Origin: Bradymonadales bacterium
Lineage (GTDB): Bacteria; Myxococcota_A; Bradymonadia; JAFGEP01
Length of the DNA: 64,000 nucleotides
Reading direction: 5' to 3'
Assembly (NCBI GenBank): GCA_016931535.1
Contig: JAFGEP010000055.1
Location: 1-64,000, forward strand
In this document: positions 27,407-37,788 of the stretch, in pieces
Numbering within the stretch: the first letter of the stretch is position 1
How the letters are laid out: each line of letters opens with the position of its first letter
The notes under the pieces: generated by a model
The model's input: the letters and a program-made list of their open reading frames with translations, nothing else
Database searches by the model: none
What the model was told of the DNA's origin: nothing
Position numbers and translations under genes: made by a program

Positions 27407-29878
27407 ATGCACGAGTACATCCAGGACGTTACGCTCCACGAGACGGCCCGCGAGCGGTACCTCAGCTACGCGCTCAGCGTGATCACGGCCAGGGCTCTGC
27501 CCGATGTCCGCGATGGTCTCAAGCCGGTCCAGCGCCGGATCCTGTACGCCATGGCGCATGGATTGCACCTGACTCCCGATTCCAAGCACAGGAAGAGCGC
27601 GGCGGTGGTCGGGGAGGTGATGGCCAAGTACCACCCCCATGGCGATCAGTCGATCTACGACGCCATGGTGCGGTTGGCCCAGGATTTCTCCCTCAGATAC
27701 CCGTTGGTCAGCGGGCAGGGGAACTTCGGGTCGCTGGATGGCGACAAGGCCGCGGCCATGCGCTATACCGAGGCCAAGCTGACTCACATCGCCGAGGAGC
27801 TGCTCAGCGAGCTGAAGAAGCAGACGGTCGATTTCCGGCCGAACTACGACGGCACACTCTTCGAGCCGGTGGTCTTGCCGGCCCAGTTCCCCAACCTGCT
27901 GGTCAACGGGGCTGCCGGCATCGCCGTGGGCATGGCGACCGACATCCCCCCCCACAACCTGCGGGAGGTGGTGGCGGCGGCCATCGCCCTGATCGACCGG
28001 CCCGACCTGCCCCTGGAGTCGATCGTCGGTCCCTACATCAAGGGGCCGGATTTCCCCACCGGTGGCTCGATCCTGACCGAACTGGAGGAGCTGCGAAAGG
28101 TGTATCGGACCGGGCAGGGCTCCATCGAGCTCAGGGGGGAGTACCACCTGGAATCGGAAGGCCAGCGCCGCCGCATCGTCGTGACCTCCATCCCCTATGG
28201 GGTGAACAAGGCCAATCTCATCGCCGAGATCGCCGAGCTGATCCGGGTCGAGAAGATCCCGCAGCTGGTGGACATCCGGGATGAATCCACCGAGAGCATC
28301 CGGGTGGTGATGGAGCTGAAGAGGGGGGCCGAGGCCGAAGCAGCCATGTCCTACCTCTTCAAGCGCACCGCGCTGCAGAGTCGGATTCCGGTCAACATGA
28401 CCGCCCTGGTGCCCACCGACAACCCCCAGGTCTCCAAGCCTCACCGCCTCGACCTGAAGGCGCTGCTCCAGCACTTCCTGGTGTTTCGACAGGACGTGAC
28501 CCGGCGCCGTCTCGAATACGACCTGCAGCAGATCAAGCAAAGAATGCACATCCTGCGGGCCTTCGTGATCATCTTTGGCGGCCTGGACATCGCCATCGCC
28601 CTGATCCGGACGAGCGATGGGAAAAGCGAGGCCCGCCAAAGACTGATGGATCGGTTCGGCCTAGATGAGCAGCAGGCCGAGGCGATCCTGGAGACCAAGC
28701 TGTATCGCCTCGCCCGAATGGAGGTGGAGGCGATCCAGCAAGAGCTGGTCGAGAAGGAAACGGCGGCCCGGGAGATCGAGAGCACCCTCTGTTGCGATCA
28801 GCTGATGTGGGCGCTGGTCAAGAGCGAGCTGAGCAACATCGCCCACGCCTACGGCGATCGCCGCCGCTCCCAGGTCACCGGCCCTATCGAGATGGCCCAG
28901 TACTCCGAGGAAGAGTACATCGTCGAGGAGGACGCCGTCTTCATGGTTACCCGGGAGGGACGGATCAAGCGCCAGAAGAGCTACACCGATCTGGCCTCGG
29001 TCCGGGTGAAGGAGGGAGATGAGCTGGGTTGGGTGATGCCGGCGACCACCCGGGAGACGGCCATCATCTTCACCGATCGAGGACAGGCCTATACCCTGCG
29101 CCTGGCCGAGGTCTCCCAGACCACCGGCCATGGCGAGCCGATCCAGACCCGCTTCGACTTCGGCGACGGCGAGCACGTGGTCGGGGTGGTTACCACCGAT
29201 GAGCGCTGCTTGCCCTCCACGGGGCAGGAGGTCCTGGATGGGATCAAGCCCGGCGATCCGGTGCCGTCCTATGCCCTGGCCCTCTCGCGATCCGGCCGGA
29301 CCTTGCGGTTCTCCCTGGATGCCTACCGAGAGCCTTCCACGGTGGCGGGCCGCAGGTACATGCGACTGGAGGAAGCGATTGCGGACGACGCGGTGGTCGG
29401 GGTCGTGATGACTCGGGGCGACGAGTGGGTCACGCTGGCTACTCGCAAGTCTCGGTGTCTGGTCTTTCCGGTGAGCGAGGTCAATGTCCTTTCGGGACCG
29501 GGCAAGGGGGTACTGGCCATCAAGCAGGACCCGGACGACTACCTGCTGGGGTTCGAGTTGACCACCACCCCCACCGAAGGGTTGGAGGTCGAGACCAACC
29601 GGGGCCGTCGCGAGGTGGTGCGCCCTGACAAGTACAAGGTCGGACGCCGGGGGGGGCGAGGCAAGCCGATACTCCGCAGAGGACACCTGGTCAAAGCGCT
29701 GCTCAAGCCGACGGAGATCCAGGTGGCCCACCCTGCCTCCAACGGTTTCCAGCTCACCGGGGAGCCGACCGAAACGCCGGAGCCGAGCGGGGCGGAGGAA
29801 GAGCAGAAGGCCCAGCCGGAGGATCACTCGAATCAGGACGACATCCCTCAGGGGTGGCTGTTCGATCCGGAGAACTGA
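27407..29878 (+). CDS. parC: Type IIA DNA topoisomerase subunit A (ParC/GyrA)
   Basis: 823 residues. It is the DNA-breaking and rejoining subunit: '[18 protein letters not shown]', '[19 protein letters not shown]', and the catalytic Tyr120 in AAAMRYTE. The C-terminal part (about 500-760) is a beta-pinwheel of repeated blades ('[13 protein letters not shown]', '[13 protein letters not shown]', '[12 protein letters not shown]'). The first blade lacks a GyrA box, favouring ParC, but a GyrA-box-like GRRGGRG lies in the last blade (about 745), so gyrase activity is not excluded. An acidic tail follows. The ATG at 27407 (MHEYIQ) matches family N-termini. The B subunit follows 66 bp downstream. Confidence 0.92.
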   Translation: MHEYIQDVTLHETARERYLSYALSVITARALPDVRDGLKPVQRRILYAMAHGLHLTPDSKHRKSAAVVGEVMAKYHPHGDQSIYDAMVRLAQDFSLRYPLVSGQGNFGSLDGDKAAAMRYTEAKLTHIAEELLSELKKQTVDFRPNYDGTLFEPVVLPAQFPNLLVNGAAGIAVGMATDIPPHNLREVVAAAIALIDRPDLPLESIVGPYIKGPDFPTGGSILTELEELRKVYRTGQGSIELRGEYHLESEGQRRRIVVTSIPYGVNKANLIAEIAELIRVEKIPQLVDIRDESTESIRVVMELKRGAEAEAAMSYLFKRTALQSRIPVNMTALVPTDNPQVSKPHRLDLKALLQHFLVFRQDVTRRRLEYDLQQIKQRMHILRAFVIIFGGLDIAIALIRTSDGKSEARQRLMDRFGLDEQQAEAILETKLYRLARMEVEAIQQELVEKETAAREIESTLCCDQLMWALVKSELSNIAHAYGDRRRSQVTGPIEMAQYSEEEYIVEEDAVFMVTREGRIKRQKSYTDLASVRVKEGDELGWVMPATTRETAIIFTDRGQAYTLRLAEVSQTTGHGEPIQTRFDFGDGEHVVGVVTTDERCLPSTGQEVLDGIKPGDPVPSYALALSRSGRTLRFSLDAYREPSTVAGRRYMRLEEAIADDAVVGVVMTRGDEWVTLATRKSRCLVFPVSEVNVLSGPGKGVLAIKQDPDDYLLGFELTTTPTEGLEVETNRGRREVVRPDKYKVGRRGGRGKPILRRGHLVKALLKPTEIQVAHPASNGFQLTGEPTETPEPSGAEEEQKAQPEDHSNQDDIPQGWLFDPEN

Positions 29879-29944
29879 ACGGTCTTTCGGCCCATTGCCG
29901 AATAGGCCGATGAACCAGGGAAGGACCAGCGCGCGGGGTGCCGG

Positions 29945-31876
29945 ATGAGCACTAGGTACGATGCCTCTCAGATTACCGTGTTGCGGGGGTTGGAGCCGGT
30001 CCGCAAGCGGCCGGCCATGTACATCGGAAGCACCGACAGCTACGGTCTCCACCAGCTGCTCTGGGAGATCGTGGACAACGCCGTGGACGAGGCGATCAAC
30101 GGGTTCGCCAACTTCATCCAGGTGATCCTCCACTCCGACGGCCACTCGGCCACGGTGATCGACAACGGCCGGGGCATCCCGGTAGATCTCCATCCCGAGG
30201 AGAAAATCAGCGCCCTGGAAGTGATCCTGACCACGCTCCATTCGGGGGGGAAGTTTGGCCAGGGTAGCTATCGCCGGTCGGGCGGGCTCCACGGTGTGGG
30301 CAGCTCGGTCGTCAATGCCCTGTCGAGCGAGCTGGTCGCCACCATCCGCAGGGATGGCCTGTGCTACCAGCAATCCTATCAGCGCGGCGTTCCCTTGAGC
30401 GAGGTCCAGGTGGTCGAGGCCGATCCCCAGACGGGGACCACCATCTTTTTTCGGCCGGACCCCCAGATATTCGAAAGTGTCGAGTTCGACCCCGAGCTGA
30501 TCGCCGAGCGCCTGGAAACGAAGACCTATCTCACCCCGGGGCTGACCATCCTGTTTGAGGACGAGACCTCGGCGGCCACCCACCGTTTCCTGCACACCGG
30601 GGGGATCGCCGATCTCCTGGAGCGCAGCATCGCCCGCTACAAGGCTCATCTCATCCACCCCGACAAGATCACCATCGTGTCGGAAAACGGCCAGACCAAC
30701 GGGACCCGGATCGAGCTGGCCCTGGCCTGGACCGACCTGACCGAGGAGATCACCCAGAGCTTTGCCAACGGGATCCCCACCCTGGCCGGCGGATCGCACG
30801 AGGTCGGCTTTCGGGATGGGGTGGCCGAGGCGATGATGAGCTATCTGAAGGCCCACGACGCCATTCCTCGCGGGGTGGATGTGAAGCGATCCGACATTCG
30901 CGAGGGGCTGGTGGCGGTGGTCAACGTGCTACTGTCCGATCCGCAGTTCCAGGGGCAGACCAAGGACAAGCTCAACAACCCCGAGATCCGCTCCCAGATC
31001 TCCGCCCTGGCCCGGATGGAGGTGGAGCGGTACATGCACCGCAACCAGAGCACCGGCGGCGCCGTGGCGACCCGCATCATCCAGGCCTCCCGAGCCCGGA
31101 TGGCCTCGCGAGCCGCCACCAAGGAGGTGCGGCGCAAGACCACCGTGTCCCATCGCCTCAATCTGCCAGGCAAGCTGGCCGACTGCTCTTCCACCGATCC
31201 CCAGGAGAGCGAGATCTTCATCGTGGAGGGGGATTCGGCCGGCGGCTCGGCCAAGCAGGGCAGAGACCGCCGAACCCAGGCCATCCTGCCCTTGAGGGGC
31301 AAGGTGCTCAATGCGTTGCAGGCCAGCGAGGGCAAGGTGCTCCAGAACAAGGAGCTCAACGACATCGTCTCGGCACTGGGCTGTGGCATCGGCAAGCAGT
31401 TTTCCGAAGCCAACCTGCGCTACGGCCGGATCATCCTGCTGATGGACGCCGACTCCGACGGCCACCACATCTCGACCTTGCTGTTGGCCTTTCTGTACTG
31501 CTACCTGCGGCCGCTGATCGATCACGGGTACGTGTTCATCGCCCAGCCGCCCCTGTACCGCATCGACGTGGGTAAGGAGACCCACTGGGCCCTGGATGAC
31601 GCCCAGAAGGAACGGATTGTCAAACGGATCCAGCGCAAGCGGCAGGACGCCAAGTTTGTCATCCAACGCTTCAAGGGGCTGGGCGAGATGATGCCCCGCA
31701 CCTTGTTCGAGACCACGCTCGATCCCACGCGGCGGCGACTCTTGCGGGTCACCATCCCCCCCGACCAGGAGCAGACCTCCCACCAGACCATCGAGAGCCT
31801 CCTGGGCAAGGACCCCTCCCAACGGTTCCGTTTCATCGTGGAGAACGCTTCGCTGGTGGATGAGCTGGATATCTGA
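29945..31876 (+). CDS. parE: Type IIA DNA topoisomerase subunit B (ParE/GyrB)
   Basis: 643 residues, the ATPase subunit paired with the preceding gene. GHKL ATPase motifs: 'RKRPAMYIGS', 'EIVDNAVDEA', 'IDNGRGIPVD', 'SGGLHGVGSSVVNALS'. Transducer domain follows, then the TOPRIM domain with 'FIVEGDSAGGSAKQGRDR' and 'LLMDADSDGHHI', and the C-terminal 'QRFKGLGEMMPRTLFETT'. Length is that of a typical ParE or short GyrB, without the proteobacterial GyrB insertion. Together with the A subunit it would decatenate or supercoil DNA. Confidence 0.93.
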   Translation: MSTRYDASQITVLRGLEPVRKRPAMYIGSTDSYGLHQLLWEIVDNAVDEAINGFANFIQVILHSDGHSATVIDNGRGIPVDLHPEEKISALEVILTTLHSGGKFGQGSYRRSGGLHGVGSSVVNALSSELVATIRRDGLCYQQSYQRGVPLSEVQVVEADPQTGTTIFFRPDPQIFESVEFDPELIAERLETKTYLTPGLTILFEDETSAATHRFLHTGGIADLLERSIARYKAHLIHPDKITIVSENGQTNGTRIELALAWTDLTEEITQSFANGIPTLAGGSHEVGFRDGVAEAMMSYLKAHDAIPRGVDVKRSDIREGLVAVVNVLLSDPQFQGQTKDKLNNPEIRSQISALARMEVERYMHRNQSTGGAVATRIIQASRARMASRAATKEVRRKTTVSHRLNLPGKLADCSSTDPQESEIFIVEGDSAGGSAKQGRDRRTQAILPLRGKVLNALQASEGKVLQNKELNDIVSALGCGIGKQFSEANLRYGRIILLMDADSDGHHISTLLLAFLYCYLRPLIDHGYVFIAQPPLYRIDVGKETHWALDDAQKERIVKRIQRKRQDAKFVIQRFKGLGEMMPRTLFETTLDPTRRRLLRVTIPPDQEQTSHQTIESLLGKDPSQRFRFIVENASLVDELDI

Positions 31877-31924
31877 ACCCCCCCCTGCCACGCCGGCGCG
31901 ATAGCGGGGTGGGGGCAAAGCACC

Positions 31925-34159
31925 TCAGATCCGGCCGCCCGGCTTTGTGTGCCTCAGGCGGGTGCGATGCCCCGGGCGGGATACCCACCGCCAGGAGCCC
32001 AACCATTCCCTGATCCGGACATACTGGCGGCGCCGGATAGCCATCGCCAGCTCGAGGCACAAGACCAGGGCAAACAGCAGCAGAACCGCTGGCCAGAGGG
32101 AGATCCGACGCTGCGGCAGCGAAGAAACCCCAGGGTCATCGGGGGCACCTGTCGCCGCGGCAGCCAGGAAGGAACGAACCAGCTCTGACTCGGCAAGGCT
32201 CGGGTCGGTTTCGGCTGGGTCCAGATTGGCAGAGAACATCAGCTCCTCGAACTGCCGTTCCACTCCCGCGATCAAGAGGGAGATCTGGTAGTGACCGGCC
32301 AGCGGAGGGACGAACCGCAGGCTGGTCGGGCCCTGTGCCTCCGGTGCCAGCACGTGCCGCCCGCCGGCCGGATCGGTGATCGAGACCCGTTCGGGATTCT
32401 GTGCCTCCAGGTTGATGGTTCGCCATTGTCCCACCACCGCCTGGGAATCGCTTTCGATCGAGCCGCGCCGGGCCAGATGGCGCACCAGCCGCCGCATCAT
32501 GGGGAGATAGGCGGTCCGGATGGGCAAGTCGGTCCAGTCGCGGTCTACCGTGGTCGTCCACAGGGCGACTCGGCCGGTACCGACCTCGTGCTCTACCAAG
32601 GCGGGACCCCCGTCACCGTAGTAGGCCAACGTCTGTACCGCTCCGGCGGCCGACGGCTCCAACAAGAGGTAGCTGCAGACGTTGATCGACTGGAGGCTCT
32701 CCCCGCCAGGCAGGTCGAACACCTGGAACACCGGGTGGCTGGTGTCGATCCGGCCCAGGCGGGTGGCTAGCAGGCCGGCGTCGGGATCGCGGCGCTGGCA
32801 AAGCTGCCGGAGGGATCGAAGAGGCTTGGGGAGCAGGTCGGCGAACAGCGCGTTGTAGACCTCGGGTCGCACCCGATCGCCCATGGTCAACAGGAGCCCT
32901 CCGCCCTCCCGGATGAACTGGGCGAGCTGGGCCACCTGTCCCCGAGGAAGGGCAGGAACGTTGGCAAGAACCACCACATCGAAGTCGGTGAAGGGGTGGT
33001 TCAAACCTTCCCATCCGACCACCGTGCTGGACACCCCGGAGGGATCTTCAAGACCTGTGCTCAACGCCCGCTCCAGGTAGTACAGCTCATCGCGATAAGG
33101 GATCTGTCGCGGATCTCCGTTGACCAGCAAGGCGGTGACCTGCCGATCCAGGTGCAGGGTCAGAAAGTACCGATTATCCTGCTCCAGCGGTGGATCGGGC
33201 TCGACGAGCTGGAAACGGGCCCGATGGAGGCCGCCGTTCGGGATGCCCACCGAGAACTCGGCGACGGTCTCGCCACCCGGAGGGAGGTCGACCAGGAGCC
33301 TGCCGGCTGGTGCCTCGTCGAGCCACAGGTCCAGGCCGATTCCGTCTATCGACCGATCGCCGTGATTCCGGATGCGCGCCCACAGGTCGTAGCTGCCCTC
33401 CCCTCCCGATCTCGCGTCGCGGTACCCCCCGTCGACGATCGCCACGTTGGAGGGCGTCTGCTCGCGATCTTGGCCGGACAGGTCGATGATCTCGACCTCT
33501 CCCAGACCTGCCAGCTCCTCGGGAGGGATGGCGCTGTCGCTCCACCCATGATGGGCGTTGTCGGTGAGGAGCACGGTGCGCCTGGCCGGCAGGTCGGACA
33601 GGGCGTGGATGTCGCGCGCCAGCGCCAGGGCTGCAGGCAGATCGGTGCTCAAGGGGGTCGGGCCGGTCAGCGCCTCGAGCGCTGCACGAACTCGGCGGTG
33701 GTCTTGTTGAAGGCGGTCCACCGGGGCGGAAGGGGGAGAATGGGCCAGGACCAGGGCGGTCTGGTCCTGGCTCTTGAGCTCCGAGAGGTCAGTGAGCAGC
33801 CGGTGGCGCGCTCTTTCAAATAGGGTGGCGCCGTCGATGAGGCGGGCCATGCTGGCGGAGTCGTCGAGCACGAAGACCACCGCCAGGGGGTACCGGCTTT
33901 CGGTCTGGTTTCCAGCCTGACCGAGCAGGAAGGGCTGGGTCAGAGCGAACGGCAGAAGGAGAAACAGGGCCACCCGGAAAAGCAGAAGGAGCAGCTGCTT
34001 GACCTTGAGGCGGCGGGCCAGCCGCTTGTTGGAGCGCAGCAGGAACTCGATGGGGGGAAAGGGGCGACGAACCGCCCGTTTCCTGTGGATGAGGTGGATG
34101 ACGATCGGCAGGCCGACCAGCAGCATGCCGAGCAGGAGCATCGGGTGAAGAAGGCTCAC
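31925..34159 (-). CDS. BatA/VWA-domain membrane protein
   Basis: 744 residues. The GTG at 34159 is preceded by GGGAGA and overlaps the DUF58 stop as GTGA. The N-terminal BatA-type segment has two membrane helices (LLLGMLLVGLPIVIHLIHRK and, after 'RRLKVKQLLLLLFRVALF', a second). A von Willebrand A domain follows with the metal-binding start VFVLDDSASM and 'RTVLLTDNAHHGW'. A CARDB-like beta region and a glutamine-amidotransferase-like Rossmann segment ('VVLANVPALPRGQVAQLAQF') come next, and a C-terminal membrane helix (about 715-735). It is probably the membrane effector of the MoxR-DUF58-Bat system; the target is unknown. Confidence 0.87.
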   Translation of the reverse strand: MSLLHPMLLLGMLLVGLPIVIHLIHRKRAVRRPFPPIEFLLRSNKRLARRLKVKQLLLLLFRVALFLLLPFALTQPFLLGQAGNQTESRYPLAVVFVLDDSASMARLIDGATLFERARHRLLTDLSELKSQDQTALVLAHSPPSAPVDRLQQDHRRVRAALEALTGPTPLSTDLPAALALARDIHALSDLPARRTVLLTDNAHHGWSDSAIPPEELAGLGEVEIIDLSGQDREQTPSNVAIVDGGYRDARSGGEGSYDLWARIRNHGDRSIDGIGLDLWLDEAPAGRLLVDLPPGGETVAEFSVGIPNGGLHRARFQLVEPDPPLEQDNRYFLTLHLDRQVTALLVNGDPRQIPYRDELYYLERALSTGLEDPSGVSSTVVGWEGLNHPFTDFDVVVLANVPALPRGQVAQLAQFIREGGGLLLTMGDRVRPEVYNALFADLLPKPLRSLRQLCQRRDPDAGLLATRLGRIDTSHPVFQVFDLPGGESLQSINVCSYLLLEPSAAGAVQTLAYYGDGGPALVEHEVGTGRVALWTTTVDRDWTDLPIRTAYLPMMRRLVRHLARRGSIESDSQAVVGQWRTINLEAQNPERVSITDPAGGRHVLAPEAQGPTSLRFVPPLAGHYQISLLIAGVERQFEELMFSANLDPAETDPSLAESELVRSFLAAAATGAPDDPGVSSLPQRRISLWPAVLLLFALVLCLELAMAIRRRQYVRIREWLGSWRWVSRPGHRTRLRHTKPGGRI

Positions 34160-35066
34160 CGCTTTCTCCCATGCCAGAACAGAAAATCCAGCAGCACCGA
34201 CTCCATCGGCATGGCGGTGCTGACACGCCGGTACTCGATGTCGCTGTGGTGGCACTCTCGCTCGACCGAGGCGAAGTAACCCTGGATCTCCTTCTTGTAC
34301 TGGTCTCGGATATCGTCGGGATCGACCACCAACCCCCCCTCCCCTTCCAGCCCTGTAAACAGGGTCAGCCCTTCAAACGGCAACGTCAGCTCGGCCGGGT
34401 CGACCAGGTGGAAAAGAATCACCTCGAACCTCCGCTGGCGCAGCACCTTGGCGGCGTTCATGGCCGCCGGGGAGGTGTCCAGAAGGTCCGAAAGCAAAAA
34501 GGCAAGCGAGCGCGGTCGGGCCCGCTCCGCGAGCGTCATCAGCGCGGCCGACAGGTCGGTGCCCCCTCCCGACGCGCTGTTCTCCAGCAGGCTGAAAAGG
34601 TCTTCGAGGTGACTTTGGCGGGATCCCGGCGGCAGGTATCCCCCCGGTTCCTTCGAGAAGGTCAAAAGCCCCACGGCATCCCCCTGGTGCACGAAGAGAT
34701 AGGCCAGGGCGGCGGCCAGGTGAGCGGCGTAGGTATGCTTGGTCGGGCCCCCCTCGGATCCGTATAGCATGCTCCCCGAGCAGTCGATCAACAGGTAGGC
34801 GCGTAAGTTGGTCTCGTCCTCGAACTGCTTGACGAAGTACCGGTCGGTTCGGGCAAAGCTCTTCCAGTCGATGTGGCGGATGTCGTCCCCCGCAGAGTAC
34901 TCCTTGTACTCGGTGAACTCCACGCTGACTCCGGTCAGCGCACTGCGGTGGAGGCCGGCGATCGCCCCTTCCACCACCTGTTTCGCCCGAACCCGCAGGC
35001 TACCCAGGGAGGTGAGCAGTCCGGGGTCGACCAGACCCGTGGAGCGGGCGTTGTCCTCCTCGCGCC

Positions 35067-35070
<4 letters not shown>
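34156..35070 (-). CDS. DUF58 protein with VWA-like fold
   Basis: 304 residues. The DUF58 hallmark 'KEYSAGDDIRHIDWKSFART' (56-75) is followed by a MIDAS-like DCSGSM (Asp96, Ser98, Ser100) and 'AFLLSDLLD'. DUF58 proteins accompany MoxR ATPases and VWA membrane proteins, and are thought to link the ATPase to its targets. Start ATG overlaps the moxR stop (ATGA), stop overlaps the BatA start (GTGA). Confidence 0.92.
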
Positions 35071-36091
<1,021 letters not shown>

Positions 36092-36095
<4 letters not shown>

Positions 36096-37696
36096 GGGCT
36101 CCGTCCGTGCCATCGCGTTGTCATCCGGGCATGTTCCGCTGCCCGCTCGGCTGCCTCGGTGTTCGAGAGGGCCTGGTAGGCTCTTGATAGCTGGCGATGG
36201 ACCTCGGGGTCAAAGGGGTTGATGCCTACCGCCTCGATCAGGTTGTCCAGGGCCGCATCGGCCTGGTTCAGGTTCAACTGGGCCTCCCCCAGGTGCAAGA
36301 AGCTCCGGTAGACCTCGGGGTAGTACTCGACCGCCTGGCCCAGCGCTTCGATCGCCTCCAGGGAGCGCCCCAGATCGAGCAGGGCCCGGGCAAGCCAGTT
36401 CTGAAACAATGGGTTGTCGCTGCCGACCAGCGCCTCGGCCTTCCGGTACTCGGCAATGGCGGCCTCGACTCGACCCCTGGCTCGCAGTAGCTGGCCCAGG
36501 TGCATGAAGTTGCGGGCCTCCTCCTGGGCGATCCCGGCCAGCTCGTCGGGTGGAGCCTCCTCTGCCCCCAGGGGCATGAACTGCAGGGAGGGCATGAAGT
36601 TACTGGGAAGCCTCTGGTAGGAACGGCCGCGCAGGTACTCTTGCCACCCTTCCAGAAACTGGGAAAAAGGTGCGCCGCTGACCTGCCGGAACGCCTCCTG
36701 CACGTCCTCCCCCCGGCCGATACTCCACACCAGCTGCCGGATGCCTTCCACTCCGGTCTGCTGATGCAGGTACTCCATCACCGTGTAGACCTCCGCGAAG
36801 GCGGCGGAGACATCCTCCTGGCTGGGAAGCAACGCCATGGAGGGATGCATCTGCTCGAAGCCGATCAGGTTGCCCTCCTCCAGCCGTCGCGCCAAGAGGT
36901 CCTGGCTGGAGGGGGGAAGGCTTCGCGCATGATAGCCCCGCCAACGATGATCCTCGAACCGGGCCAGCGCCTCGTGCAGCCAGACCGGCACCCGATTGCC
37001 GGTCAGGCGCTGCACGACCAGGTGGACGTACTCGTGACTCAGGGTGTCCCGCCAGCCATACCCCTGCACCAGCGCTCTGGGTGAGGTGATCATCAGCCGG
37101 TTGAACTTGCACAACGCCACCGTCCCCGAGGTCTCGATCGCTTCCTCGGGCAAGGTCGAGACGGCCGCCAGCGTTTGCAGGTCGGGGTAGATGTGGACGT
37201 TGATCGAGTCAGTGGGCCAATGCCCAAGGTCGAAGCCGATCTCGGCATAGGCCCGTTCCAGGGTCTCGTCGGCATAGGGGATCAGCACCTGGTCGCGAAC
37301 GGGATCGTACCAGATGACGAAGTGACCCAGCGAGGTCTCCACCGGCTGGAGAGGGGCCACCGCCTGGAGGGTAGCTTCCGCCAGGTCGCGATGGGCGCAG
37401 AACCGTTCTTGGTGGCCATCTCCAGCCTGGCAAGCCAGATCGGCGTTCTGGACGGCCAGCTCGAACTCCCCCTCGAAGAGCTGTAGGCGGCTTCTGAGGT
37501 AGAGCGCCTCGCTGGAGCCCGGGTGGGACAGCTCGAACTCTTCGACGAGTACGGTGGCCTCCTCCAATCGCAGCTCCTCGATGAGCCAGTCGAGGTGGAA
37601 AAGCAACGTGGGTTGGACATCGGCCGTCGCGCCCCAGCCCCAAAAGGCGATGACGGCGGCCAGAACCGCCATTACGTGTCTTGAGGTGTGTTCCAT
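36092..37696 (-). CDS. Exported gluzincin (peptidase MA-like) with C-terminal TPRs
   Basis: 534 residues. A signal peptide (MEHTSRHVMAVLAAVIAFWG, ending near ATA) precedes a helical region, then a zinc peptidase core: HEYVH (221-225) with the third-ligand Glu242 in VWLHEALARF, the pattern of the peptidase MA family. Residues about 350-520 are TPRs ('LGQLLRARGRVEAAIAEYRKAEAL'; outline). Likely a periplasmic metallopeptidase. It sits between DUF4175 and moxR genes, so it may be a client or partner of that complex. The open frame extends upstream without coding character. Confidence 0.85.
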
Positions 37697-37788
37697 GGCA
37701 GAAGGTCCTCGTACGGGACGCTGTCGTTTCCGCCCGTCGGACAGTCCGGTTTCCGGCCATGACGCTACAGGTCGTCCGGTGCGGTCCG

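Noticed and set aside
28661..30856. Long minus-strand open frame across both topoisomerase genes
   Set aside because: No recognisable protein; both plus-strand genes are intact and conserved.
31877..31924. C-rich and G-rich tracts between parE and the BatA gene as a terminator
   Set aside because: The arms pair only with several mismatches and no T-tract follows.
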